Assembly (NCBI GenBank): GCA_012729595.1
Contig: JAAYCU010000082.1
Location: 1 to 38,650 of the forward strand
DNA length: 38,650 nt
Direction: 5' to 3'
Origin: Phycisphaerales bacterium
GTDB taxonomy: Bacteria; Planctomycetota; Phycisphaerae; UBA1845; PWPN01
The position numbers and the translations under genes were made by a program. Each line of letters opens with the position of its first letter. The first letter of the stretch is position 1. Shown one piece after another: positions 25,955 through 33,222 of the stretch. Below the pieces are notes generated by a model that searched no databases, was not told the origin of the DNA, and was given only the letters and a program-made list of their open reading frames with translations.

Positions 25955-26236
25955 GGCAGAACTCCAACGCTTGTTTAAGACCGGCCCCTGTGTACGTCCC
26001 TCGAAACACCCCGAGCCCCCCCCAGTATCCGCGAAAGGCACCGTATAGCTGCCCGCATAATTCGTCAATCTTGGCGACATACCGTCCGGCGAACCTGAAC
26101 ACCCCATGGTGTTATCCAGGAAGACAGCCGGGCTATCGGACATTCGGTTAATCAAGACGCCCCGGCCACGACCAACCAATCGGACAGAACCAGATCACGG
26201 CCCCTAGAATAACCATATCCAGCTTATTCGCAGCAA
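25955..26236. other. Divergent intergenic region upstream of the beta-helix gene and PEP-CTERM copy 2
   Basis: About 280 bases before the second repeat unit begins. A reading frame continues upstream of the chosen beta-helix start through here, but it has no ribosome site and no secretion logic. It should hold the beta-helix promoter; no convincing match was found. Confidence 0.4.
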
Positions 26237-26322
26237 CTTACAGCTTTATCTCGCAAACAATCACTCTGAACAAGGGCTTTGGGCATCTTGATTCTTTACA
26301 CAATATTAACTTTTCCGCAACG

Positions 26323-26439
26323 CGGCATTCGTCACTACTAAACACAAGCCCCTTACTCTTCCTCGCATGGTTACGGGGTAGAAACGCCGCGTGTATCGGC
26401 GGGCTCTATGAAACCATCCTTACGCAGGAGGAGAAGACA
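26323..26439 (+). promoter_or_regulatory. Conserved structured 5' leader of PEP-CTERM gene, copy 2
   Basis: Counterpart of the copy 1 leader. The cgccg/cggcg hairpin (26385-26401) is kept with one loop change, the CCCC/GGGG pairing is kept while its loop differs in sequence and by one base in length, and a shorter tcct/agga pairing again covers part of the ribosome site. Confidence 0.45.
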
Positions 26440-27060
26440 ATGAAATCCATCGGTACCATCATCGTGTCATTAATGGTCGCTTCCGCAGCCCAGGCAGGTA
26501 TGTATATCACCGAATACGCATACGCGGCGACCGCCGGTGAGTATGTCGAATTCACCAATCTGAGCGGTGCGCCCATCGATATGACCGGCTGGAGTTACGA
26601 CGACGACAACCGGCGTCCGGGGCAGTTCGATCTGAGTGCTTTTGGCATCGTGCAACCGGGCGAATCGGTAATCATCACCGAGGGCACGGCCAGTGGTTTC
26701 AGGCAGCAATGGAACCTGAATGATTCCGTCAAGGTTCTCGGCGACTACACCAACAACCTCGGACGAAATGACGAGATCAACCTCTTCGATTCGTACGGAA
26801 ACCTGGTCGATCGCCTTACCTACGGAGATCAGAACTTCCCGGGCACCTTCCGCACGCAGAATACCAGCGCAAATCCGCTATATCCGACGGCTTTGGGGAT
26901 CAATGATATTTACCAGTGGGTAGCTTCCTCGGTCGACGACGAATTCGGTTCGTACAGTTCGGTGAGTGGCAACGTTGGAAATCCGGGCTTTTACGTTCCC
27001 GAACCGACGACCTTGTTCCTGCTGCTTTCGAGCGGACTACTGATTATGCGCCGACGATAA
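26440..27060 (+). CDS. Lamin-tail-domain protein with PEP-CTERM sorting signal (copy 2)
   Basis: 206 aa, the same length as copy 1 with about 17 substitutions and no indels. The signal peptide ends near AAQA, the lamin-tail domain follows, and the C-terminus is VPEPTTLF with a hydrophobic helix and RRR. Changes cluster at the signal peptide, around residues 57-62 (DNRRPGQ versus DSQQPGE), and after residue 150; the middle is nearly invariant. The intact frame, conserved sorting signal and many silent changes in the 3' part indicate that both copies are under selection. The gene is followed by a pseudopilin gene and a lamin-tail/dockerin gene on the same strand. Confidence 0.9.
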   Translation: MKSIGTIIVSLMVASAAQAGMYITEYAYAATAGEYVEFTNLSGAPIDMTGWSYDDDNRRPGQFDLSAFGIVQPGESVIITEGTASGFRQQWNLNDSVKVLGDYTNNLGRNDEINLFDSYGNLVDRLTYGDQNFPGTFRTQNTSANPLYPTALGINDIYQWVASSVDDEFGSYSSVSGNVGNPGFYVPEPTTLFLLLSSGLLIMRRR

Positions 27061-27120
27061 TCAGTCCCTGCGGCATAAAACCGGAGGGGAAAGGCCAACG
27101 ACAGAACGTTGGATTAATTT

Positions 27121-27165
27121 GCTGGCGGCCGCGGTCAAAATGTGCCGCGGCCGTTCAGCGAATTT
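27121..27165 (+). terminator. Terminator-like hairpin of PEP-CTERM gene, copy 2
   Basis: GC-rich arms around cggccgcgg and ccgcggccg (27121-27159) are followed by aatttg. Compared with copy 1 both arms have changed but still pair. A second 6-bp hairpin (ccaacg/cgttgg) lies just upstream, identical in both copies. The T-run is poor. Confidence 0.5.
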
Positions 27166-27200
27166 GAAGCGTATGCTTGTTCCATTGGAGCGATTCACCT

Positions 27201-28244
27201 ATGAAATTATCCTTGAACCGGAAACAACTCACCAAGCACTTCCCACAAGCTTTCACTTTGATCGAGGTTCTTGTGGTCGTGTCCATCATCGCTCTGTTAA
27301 TAGCCATTCTCCTGCCCGCGTTCAAAAGAGTCCGATCCCGATCTTACGAAACCAAATGCGCGGCCAATCTATCTCAATTCGGCAAAGGGTTTTACGCGTA
27401 TGCCACGGAGTTCAAGGGGTACTTGTGCAGCGGATCGTTCGATCCGGAGATGGCCTCGAGCGAGAACCAGAAAGATCGAGACCGTGACGGACCGGTGGAC
27501 CGGGTAGGCTGGATTGCGGATCTGGTCAACCGTAAATGCGGTCGGCCAGCGGAGGCCTTGTGTCCCAGCAATCTGGCTCAGGTCAACCAGAAGCTGGGGC
27601 GAGGCACGCACGGCTGGATGGGCACGCGTTTCCGTAACGGCGACGACTACCGTACCTGGGACCTGATCGATCAACGCATTAAGCGAGGATACAACTCAAA
27701 CTATACCCAGGCCTGGTATATGGCCCGTTCGCAGGCCAACGGAAAAGGTTTCAACCTCAAGCGTCCCGCCAACACCATGGGCCCCCTACGGGACAGTTTC
27801 ATGCTGCGGGTCAACCCCTCGGTCATCCCGCTGATGGGCGATGGTCGAATCGACACCTCCACCAATTATGAAGGGAATCTGGGTTACTCGCAGTTGACCG
27901 TAAAGACCCTGACCGATGGCCCGTATGTGGGCTTGTACGGCCCACAGAATTACGCGGATTTTGGCCCGGCCCACGGTATCAGTAAAAGCTGGTACATCGA
28001 CGAAAGCGGCTCCAGCGTCGAAATCGCACCCCATGATCGAGCCAACATCCTCTTTGCCGATGGACACGTCAGCCAGTTCATCGACAAGGTGCGCAATGGG
28101 GCATTCAATCTCGCGCTGATCGAAAACCCGGACCCGTCCCAGCCGCCTCGCTATGTCCAGGAAGACATCGACGGGAGCGTATTCGACGGCGTGTTAAGTC
28201 TCGGTCGTAGAAAGGCGGACCCCGAAGGTATTGTTTTGAAATGA
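27201..28244 (+). CDS. Type II secretion pseudopilin-like protein (prepilin N-terminal methylation motif)
   Basis: 347 aa from the ATG at 27201 (GGAG ten bases upstream). The N-terminus carries a type IV prepilin signal: a basic leader of 17 residues, then FTLIEVLVVVSIIALLIAIL with Glu at +5. The residue before the cleavage site is Ala rather than the usual Gly. The large mature domain resembles the H-X9-DG/DUF1559-type pseudopilin-like proteins that are very numerous in planctomycetes, with the late motif NILFADGHVSQFID (near residue 283). The role is probably in a pseudopilus or as an anchored extracellular protein. It sits between two lamin-tail protein genes and may assist their export, which is only an inference. 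Confidence 0.85.
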   Translation: MKLSLNRKQLTKHFPQAFTLIEVLVVVSIIALLIAILLPAFKRVRSRSYETKCAANLSQFGKGFYAYATEFKGYLCSGSFDPEMASSENQKDRDRDGPVDRVGWIADLVNRKCGRPAEALCPSNLAQVNQKLGRGTHGWMGTRFRNGDDYRTWDLIDQRIKRGYNSNYTQAWYMARSQANGKGFNLKRPANTMGPLRDSFMLRVNPSVIPLMGDGRIDTSTNYEGNLGYSQLTVKTLTDGPYVGLYGPQNYADFGPAHGISKSWYIDESGSSVEIAPHDRANILFADGHVSQFIDKVRNGAFNLALIENPDPSQPPRYVQEDIDGSVFDGVLSLGRRKADPEGIVLK

Positions 28245-28303
28245 ACAATGTCAATCGTGTTATTAATCATGCGAATATCCCGAAATGGAGAAGGAGAAAA
28301 GTG

Positions 28304-30520
28304 ATGAAGAAATTGATGGGTTTGTTAATCGTCGCCGTCTTGTCCGGTGGGGCCCCCGCGCAGGCGGTCGTGGTGATCAACGAAGTATTTATCAATCCCC
28401 CGGGCAGCTACGACGACACCCGCGAGTTTATAGAACTGATGGGCACGCCTGGCAAAAAACTGGACGGCTATGCGATTGCCTTGGCCAATGGCACTCAGTG
28501 GAAATATTGGACCTTGGGCAGTCCCTATCCGGCAGATCAGGAAATCGACGAATTTTTCAGTCTGGACGGTTTGGAGTTGGGCGCGAACGGCCTGTTGGTC
28601 CTCGCGATAAACATTCCGTTTTATTATCCCACGGTCTTATCGGACACCAACTTCCAGCGTTGGAATACCATCTGGAACGGCGGCCTGGATTCCCCTGGTA
28701 AACTGCAAAACGACGGTAGTAATACGATTCTTCTGATCCGAAATCGGCCGGGAAAAACGCAGGCCAATCCCACGGGAACCCTCTGTTGGGGAAAGGATAT
28801 CCGTCACGATACCGAGTATTACCCGGGGGTCGTTGATCCGAAAGATCCCAACTCACCGCCGAACTTGTACGTACAATGGGGTAACGGAAACCTGGATAAG
28901 GGTTCCGCCGACGAGCAGCCCACCGCACTGGACCTGAAAGGCGCTTCGACACCGGAGATCGATGATGATCTTGAGGTGGTTGATGAGGTCAGCTATGAAC
29001 ACGAGCGCGGCTGGGAATACGATATCGATGGTCGCCATGTGGACAATGGCAGCACCAACCCCAAATTTCCTCGTCGTCACGTACACGCCCTGGATGACCC
29101 TCAAGGCTTCAGCCCGGACGTTCTGACACGTGTAGATTATCGAACCAAGGGACCGGGCTGGGCTCCCACTCCAGGAGCAACCGGCGAGATGGCGAACGGC
29201 AACAACTGGCAGGACACCGCGACCGAACAGTGGATTCGCGGCGATAGCGTGGCCTGTACGTCAGGTTGCTCCGGGGCCGGAAGCGTACCGCAATTTTATT
29301 ACGACAACGGGCCCAACGACAATCCTGATGCCATCCAGCCATACCGAACCCATGTACCTCTCTGGCTCGATAACGGCACGGCCCCCGATTATACTTTTAC
29401 CGCCTTGAATACCTATCAGATCATGGCCGGACGGATCAATCCTCTGGCCGTCCCCTTCATCCCCGGCGATTGTAACCGGGACGGGGTTTGCGATGCCGAG
29501 GATATCGCCAAAATCTCCGCCGTTTTCGGCGATGCGGACTGGATCTTCAGCAACAGCTTCGCCGACGCGCCGGAAGGTGACGACGGAGATCCGGCCGAGC
29601 AAACCCGCCCCTGGGATGTCAATGCCACCGGCGAGAACGGCGTCGAGGCCAGCGACCTGCAATGGACGCTCAATTTCCAAGGCGACACTACCGGACGAAT
29701 CGTCGGCGTGCGCTACGACAGCACGACACCGTCATCCGTCGGGGTGTACCTCAATGACAATAGTACGGTAAGCTGTACGGTCACCGCCTCTTTTCATGTG
29801 CCCAGCGATAGACCATTATGGGGGCTGACTACGGGAGATCTGGTGGAAGTGACCGTCATGGCCCAGGTTACCGGTGGAGCCATTCTCACCACCGGACAGG
29901 AAAACGGCATAATGCAGTATGTACACGACCTGCTGCTTGATGCCGAAGGAGTACTGAAAGTCAACAGCGTCATGCCTCAGGGGCTGTTTGCCACTACCCG
30001 CTCCGGGCTGCAGGAAGCGATCGGGAATCAAGGCGACCTGGGCATGAACACGATCAATGGTTACACCACCAGCTTTACGCAAGGACTTACGGCCCCCGTG
30101 GCGTTATACGTTGTGACCTTGGAAGCCATCGGCCAGGGTGCCGCCCGCGTAAGTGTCAACCCGGCTTCGGCGGAACGGTTCGCGGCCGGCACGCCCAGCG
30201 GTCTCAAGGTCGGCCGTACCAATCAACATGGCAATCCGAATACGGCCGATTACCCTATTGCGCAAATGGTTCGAGTTGACATGCCGGAGATTCCTGCCGA
30301 TTTCGATCATGACGGTGATGTAGACTCGGATGATTTCGTGATATTCCAGAGTTGTGCGACCGGCCCGGCGATTGCCCATAACGGGAGCGAAACCTGCCAA
30401 CAGGCCGATCTGGACAACGACGGGGACGTGGATCAGGATGACTTTGCAATTTTCCAACGCTGCTTTAGCGGCAAGGATAATCCGGCGAACCCAGACTGTG
30501 CGAACCAGCCGGCTCCTTGA
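28304..30520 (+). CDS. Secreted lamin-tail protein with dockerin-type calcium repeats
   Basis: 738 aa from the ATG at 28304 (AAGGAG site upstream); a start at 28241 would lack a ribosome site. The signal peptide ends at APAQA. A lamin-tail domain follows (about 23-150: VVINEVFINPPGSYDDTREF, then YAIALANG). An internal dockerin-like segment lies at about 387-455 (GDCNRDGVCDAEDIAKIS and WDVNATGENGVEASDL). Residues about 455-660 form a beta-rich domain that could be cohesin-like. The C-terminus (about 664-738) is a dockerin-type pair, DFDHDGDVDSDDF and DLDNDGDVDQDDF, with Cys-bearing helices like those at the end of the ADP-ribosylglycohydrolase protein. A cell-surface or matrix protein is likely. 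Confidence 0.82.
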   Translation: MKKLMGLLIVAVLSGGAPAQAVVVINEVFINPPGSYDDTREFIELMGTPGKKLDGYAIALANGTQWKYWTLGSPYPADQEIDEFFSLDGLELGANGLLVLAINIPFYYPTVLSDTNFQRWNTIWNGGLDSPGKLQNDGSNTILLIRNRPGKTQANPTGTLCWGKDIRHDTEYYPGVVDPKDPNSPPNLYVQWGNGNLDKGSADEQPTALDLKGASTPEIDDDLEVVDEVSYEHERGWEYDIDGRHVDNGSTNPKFPRRHVHALDDPQGFSPDVLTRVDYRTKGPGWAPTPGATGEMANGNNWQDTATEQWIRGDSVACTSGCSGAGSVPQFYYDNGPNDNPDAIQPYRTHVPLWLDNGTAPDYTFTALNTYQIMAGRINPLAVPFIPGDCNRDGVCDAEDIAKISAVFGDADWIFSNSFADAPEGDDGDPAEQTRPWDVNATGENGVEASDLQWTLNFQGDTTGRIVGVRYDSTTPSSVGVYLNDNSTVSCTVTASFHVPSDRPLWGLTTGDLVEVTVMAQVTGGAILTTGQENGIMQYVHDLLLDAEGVLKVNSVMPQGLFATTRSGLQEAIGNQGDLGMNTINGYTTSFTQGLTAPVALYVVTLEAIGQGAARVSVNPASAERFAAGTPSGLKVGRTNQHGNPNTADYPIAQMVRVDMPEIPADFDHDGDVDSDDFVIFQSCATGPAIAHNGSETCQQADLDNDGDVDQDDFAIFQRCFSGKDNPANPDCANQPAP

Positions 30521-30553
30521 ATCAACAGGCATGGTTGACCGGATTGGTCAAAT

Positions 30554-30592
30554 ACAGCCGGAATAGCCCTTTACAGGCCATAGGCTGTTTTA
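30554..30592 (+). terminator. Possible terminator of the lamin-tail/dockerin gene
   Basis: A 6-bp perfect inverted repeat acagcc (30554-30559) and ggctgt (30583-30588) with an inner agcc/ggc pairing is followed by ttttat. The loop is long, so the call is weak. A -35-like TTTACA (30570-30575) overlaps it and may belong to the next gene. Confidence 0.35.
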
Positions 30593-30641
30593 TATGCTGG
30601 TTATCTGGGAACGTGCAAATAATTGGATAAGGGAGCCAACA

Positions 30642-31277
30642 ATGCCTGATTTGTCAAAATTGAGCGAAGCCATTCTCAAGGGCGATGTCAAAACCGCCGT
30701 CGAAATCACTAAGGAAGCCTTGGCGGCCAAGGTCGATCCTCAGGAAATCTTGGACAAATACATGATTCCGGCCATGGACGAGGTCGGCAGGAAGTTCGAG
30801 TGCAATGAGCTTTTCGTACCCGAACTGCTATTGACCGCCCGGGTCATGAAGAGTGCTCTGGAACTGGTTCGCCCTTTACTGGCGGCCAGCGGGGCGGAGC
30901 CTGCCGGACGAGTAGTGATCGGGACGGTCAAAGGCGACCTGCACGATATCGGTAAGAACCTGGTGGCATCCATGCTCGAAGGCGGCGGCTTCGAAGTGAC
31001 CGATCTTGGCGTGGACGTTTCACCGGAAAAGTTCGTGGAGAGCGCGAAATCCAAGAACGCCAACCTAATCGCCATGAGCGCGCTGCTGACCACGACGATG
31101 CCCTCCATGAAATCGGTCATCGCCGAGCTGAACAAGCAGGGCGTTCGCGGGCAGGTCAAGGTCATTATTGGCGGAGCGCCGGTCACCCAGCAATACGCCG
31201 ACGAGATCGGGGCCGACGGGTACAGCGATAACGCCAATGGCGCGGTGGGCCTGGCCCGGACCCTTATCAAAAAATAG
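30642..31277 (+). CDS. MtaC/MtbC-type corrinoid (B12-binding) protein
   Basis: 211 aa from the ATG at 30642, with GGGAG seven bases upstream. Residues 1-85 form the helical cap domain of methyltransferase corrinoid proteins. Residues 88-211 are the Rossmann-like B12 domain with the cobalt-ligand motif GDLHDIGKNLV (His101), MSALLTTTMPSM near 145 and IIGGAPVT near 177. It carries a methyl group on cobalt between a substrate-specific methyltransferase and an acceptor methyltransferase. The downstream MtaA-like and RACo-like proteins are obvious partners. The substrate-specific enzyme (MtaB, MtbB, MttB type) is not in the window. A strong terminator follows, so it is a transcription unit separate from its partners. 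Confidence 0.93.
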   Translation: MPDLSKLSEAILKGDVKTAVEITKEALAAKVDPQEILDKYMIPAMDEVGRKFECNELFVPELLLTARVMKSALELVRPLLAASGAEPAGRVVIGTVKGDLHDIGKNLVASMLEGGGFEVTDLGVDVSPEKFVESAKSKNANLIAMSALLTTTMPSMKSVIAELNKQGVRGQVKVIIGGAPVTQQYADEIGADGYSDNANGAVGLARTLIKK

Positions 31278-31309
31278 ATCGGTCCACTCACCGAGCATAT
31301 GCAATCCCC

Positions 31310-31343
31310 AAGGCGCGCCGACGCAAATCGGCGCGCCTTTTTT
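31310..31343 (+). terminator. Strong intrinsic terminator after the corrinoid protein gene
   Basis: A perfect 12-bp inverted repeat (aaggcgcgccga 31310-31321, tcggcgcgcctt 31328-31339) with a 6-nt loop is followed by a T-run to 31343. It separates the corrinoid protein gene from the DUF1638 operon 33 bases later. Confidence 0.92.
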
Positions 31344-31361
31344 CGTCATTTGGTGAACACT

Positions 31362-31370
31362 TGCTATAAT
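31362..31370 (+). promoter_or_regulatory. Extended -10 promoter of the DUF1638 operon
   Basis: TGCTATAAT: a consensus -10 (31365-31370) with the TG-N extension. The -35 region is poor. The start codon at 31376 lies five bases after the -10, so the predicted transcription start coincides with the ATG. Confidence 0.75.
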
Positions 31371-31375
31371 ACGGC

Positions 31376-32125
31376 ATGCGCTTGAAGCTGATCAGTTGTG
31401 AAATCTTTTACCGTGAAATGTGTGCAGTCGTCGCCCGCTCACCAAACTGCGTGGATATAGAATTTCTGCCATACGGGCTGCATACCGCCGGCACCGACCG
31501 GATGAAAGAGCGCCTTCAGCAGGCCATCGACCAGGTCGAGCCGGACAAGTATGAGGCGGTCTTGTTGGGTTATGGGTTGTGCAACAACGGGATCTGTGGA
31601 TTGCAGGCCGGGGCGGACCCGCTAATCGTGCCCCGGGCTCACGATTGCATCACCCTGTTTCTCGGCAGCAAGGAACGCTATCTGGATTATTTCAACAACC
31701 ATCCCGGCGTTTACTACCAGACCACCGGCTGGGTCGAGCGCGGCACGGTCAACGGAGAATTAGAGCAATCATCCTTTGCCGCGACCAGTGGGATGAACAT
31801 GAATTACGAGGAGATGGTCGCCAAATACGGAGAGGACAACGCCCGGTACCTTTATGAGCAATTTGGCGACCTTCTGCGAAACTACACGCAGTACACCTTT
31901 ATAGAAATGGGAATCGAACCGGACGACAGCCATGAACTAATCGCCCGGGAAAAAGCTCAAGCACGAAACTGGACCTTTGAAAAAATTCGGGGAGATATCA
32001 CACTGATCCAGCGTTTGGTTGACGGGCCGTGGGACGAGGATGTTTTTCTGACGGTTCCCCCGGGGCACCGCCTCGTCGCCTGTTATGACGACAGCATTAT
32101 CGCCTCTGAACCGGTGTCCCCGTGA
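31376..32125 (+). CDS. DUF1638 family protein
   Basis: 249 aa. The protein begins RLKLISCEIFYREM, the usual conserved N-terminus of DUF1638, so the ATG at 31376 is well supported even though no ribosome site precedes it. Other family features are the YGLCNNGICGL segment near residue 63 and PRAHDCITLFLGSKERY near 84. DUF1638 genes are found next to corrinoid methyltransferase and RACo-type genes in many anaerobes; the biochemical role is not established. Cys8, Cys15, Cys67 and Cys72 might bind metal or corrinoid (inference). The stop overlaps the next start as GTGA, giving translational coupling with the methyltransferase. Confidence 0.9.
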   Translation: MRLKLISCEIFYREMCAVVARSPNCVDIEFLPYGLHTAGTDRMKERLQQAIDQVEPDKYEAVLLGYGLCNNGICGLQAGADPLIVPRAHDCITLFLGSKERYLDYFNNHPGVYYQTTGWVERGTVNGELEQSSFAATSGMNMNYEEMVAKYGEDNARYLYEQFGDLLRNYTQYTFIEMGIEPDDSHELIAREKAQARNWTFEKIRGDITLIQRLVDGPWDEDVFLTVPPGHRLVACYDDSIIASEPVSP

Positions 32126-33135
32126 ATGGTCGCGAAAGAATACTAGCCCTGCTGAACGGCGGTCGTCCCGACACATTGCCGCTTATGCCCATCACCATGA
32201 TGTTCGCCGCCGACCTGCTGGAGATCCCCTACCGTCGGTATGCGACCGATTATCGTACCCTGGTCGAAGGACAGATGCGCACCGCGGAACAATTCGACTT
32301 TGATTATGTATCCTGCATATCCGATCCGGCCCGGGAAACAGCGGATTGCGGTGGGATAATTCAATATTACGACAACCAGCCGCCGGCGATCGACGAGAGC
32401 CAAGCTTTACTTGCCGACAAATCAGCTCTGGTTTCCTTGACAATCCCCGACCCACACGGCGGAGGGCGAATGCACGACCGGGTCCAAGCGGCCGCCTTGT
32501 TCAAGGAGCGAGCCGGGAGCAGCAAGCTGATTGAGGGATGGATCGAGGGCCCCTGTGCCCTGGCCGCCGACCTGCGCGGAATAAACACCTTGATGCTGGA
32601 TTTCTTCGATGATCCCGGATTCGTGCGAGATCTATTCGCCTTTGCCGTAGAGGTCGCTCTGCGTTTCGCCCGGGCCCAGGTGGCGGCGGGCGCGGATATC
32701 ATCGGGGTAGGCGATGCCGCCGCCTCGCTGGCGGGCCCGCGGTTTTACGAGGAGTACATTTTCCCCGCCGAGAAAAAACTGATCGACGGCCTGCATGACC
32801 TAGGCACGCGGGTCCGCCTGCATATTTGCGGAGACACGAGACCGATTCTCAAGAACATAAGCAAATTAGGTTGCGCCATTGTCGATCTGGACTGGATGAT
32901 TCCGATACATCAGGCTAGACGGGAAATGGGAACCGGACAGGTTGTGCTGGGCAATGTCGATCCGGTTCGAGTGTTGCGTAACGGAACCCCGGAAACCGTA
33001 ACAGCGGCCATCGCCGAGTGTCATCGCCAAGCAGGCAAGGCGTACATAGTAGGCGCCGGTTGCGAAGTAACACGGGATACCCCTAAGGAGAACCTGCGGG
33101 CATTGACTGCTTATGCCCGGGAACACGAACCGTAA
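32122..33135 (+). CDS. Uroporphyrinogen-decarboxylase-family methyltransferase (MtaA/CmuA type)
   Basis: 337 aa from a GTG that overlaps the DUF1638 stop. A TIM barrel of the UroD/MtaA group. The zinc site of the methylcobamide:coenzyme/thiol methyltransferases is visible: His-x-Cys in LHICGDT (near residues 233-235) and a second Cys in GAGCEV (near 314). GDAAASLAGPRFYEEYIFP (near 195-213) is the conserved segment before it. This zinc ligand set separates it from true heme-pathway uroporphyrinogen decarboxylase. It should move a methyl group from the corrinoid protein to an acceptor, which may be tetrahydrofolate, a thiol or homocysteine; the acceptor cannot be read from sequence. Confidence 0.9.
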   Translation: MNGRERILALLNGGRPDTLPLMPITMMFAADLLEIPYRRYATDYRTLVEGQMRTAEQFDFDYVSCISDPARETADCGGIIQYYDNQPPAIDESQALLADKSALVSLTIPDPHGGGRMHDRVQAAALFKERAGSSKLIEGWIEGPCALAADLRGINTLMLDFFDDPGFVRDLFAFAVEVALRFARAQVAAGADIIGVGDAAASLAGPRFYEEYIFPAEKKLIDGLHDLGTRVRLHICGDTRPILKNISKLGCAIVDLDWMIPIHQARREMGTGQVVLGNVDPVRVLRNGTPETVTAAIAECHRQAGKAYIVGAGCEVTRDTPKENLRALTAYAREHEP

Positions 33136-33222
33136 CCCCTGGCCGCCCGGGGGCTGCTTAGTAACACGATGCCCCGGTTGTGCCAGCCAAGGCATTACGG
33201 CATTGTCATCTTGAGTGGAATA

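Larger units (their letters stand above)
26237..27160 (+). repeat. Duplicated lamin-tail/PEP-CTERM unit, copy 2
   Basis: Direct repeat of the unit at 19716-20640, covering the promoter-proximal region, leader, gene and 3' hairpins. Flanks beyond both ends are unrelated. No target-site duplication or transposase was seen, so this looks like a segmental duplication rather than an insertion sequence. Confidence 0.9.

Noticed and set aside
25955-26179. N-terminal extension of the beta-helix protein by 75 residues
   Set aside because: The extension has no ribosome site and places the signal peptide inside the protein. The ATG at 25954 has both a GGAG site and a signal peptide.
19716-27160. Direct repeats as ends of a composite transposon
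   Set aside because: No transposase, terminal inverted repeats or target duplications are visible. The repeats each contain a complete gene unit, so segmental duplication fits better.
30570-30598. TTTACA ... TATGCT promoter for the corrinoid protein gene
   Set aside because: The -10 match is only 4 of 6 and it overlaps the possible terminator of the preceding gene; too weak to list.
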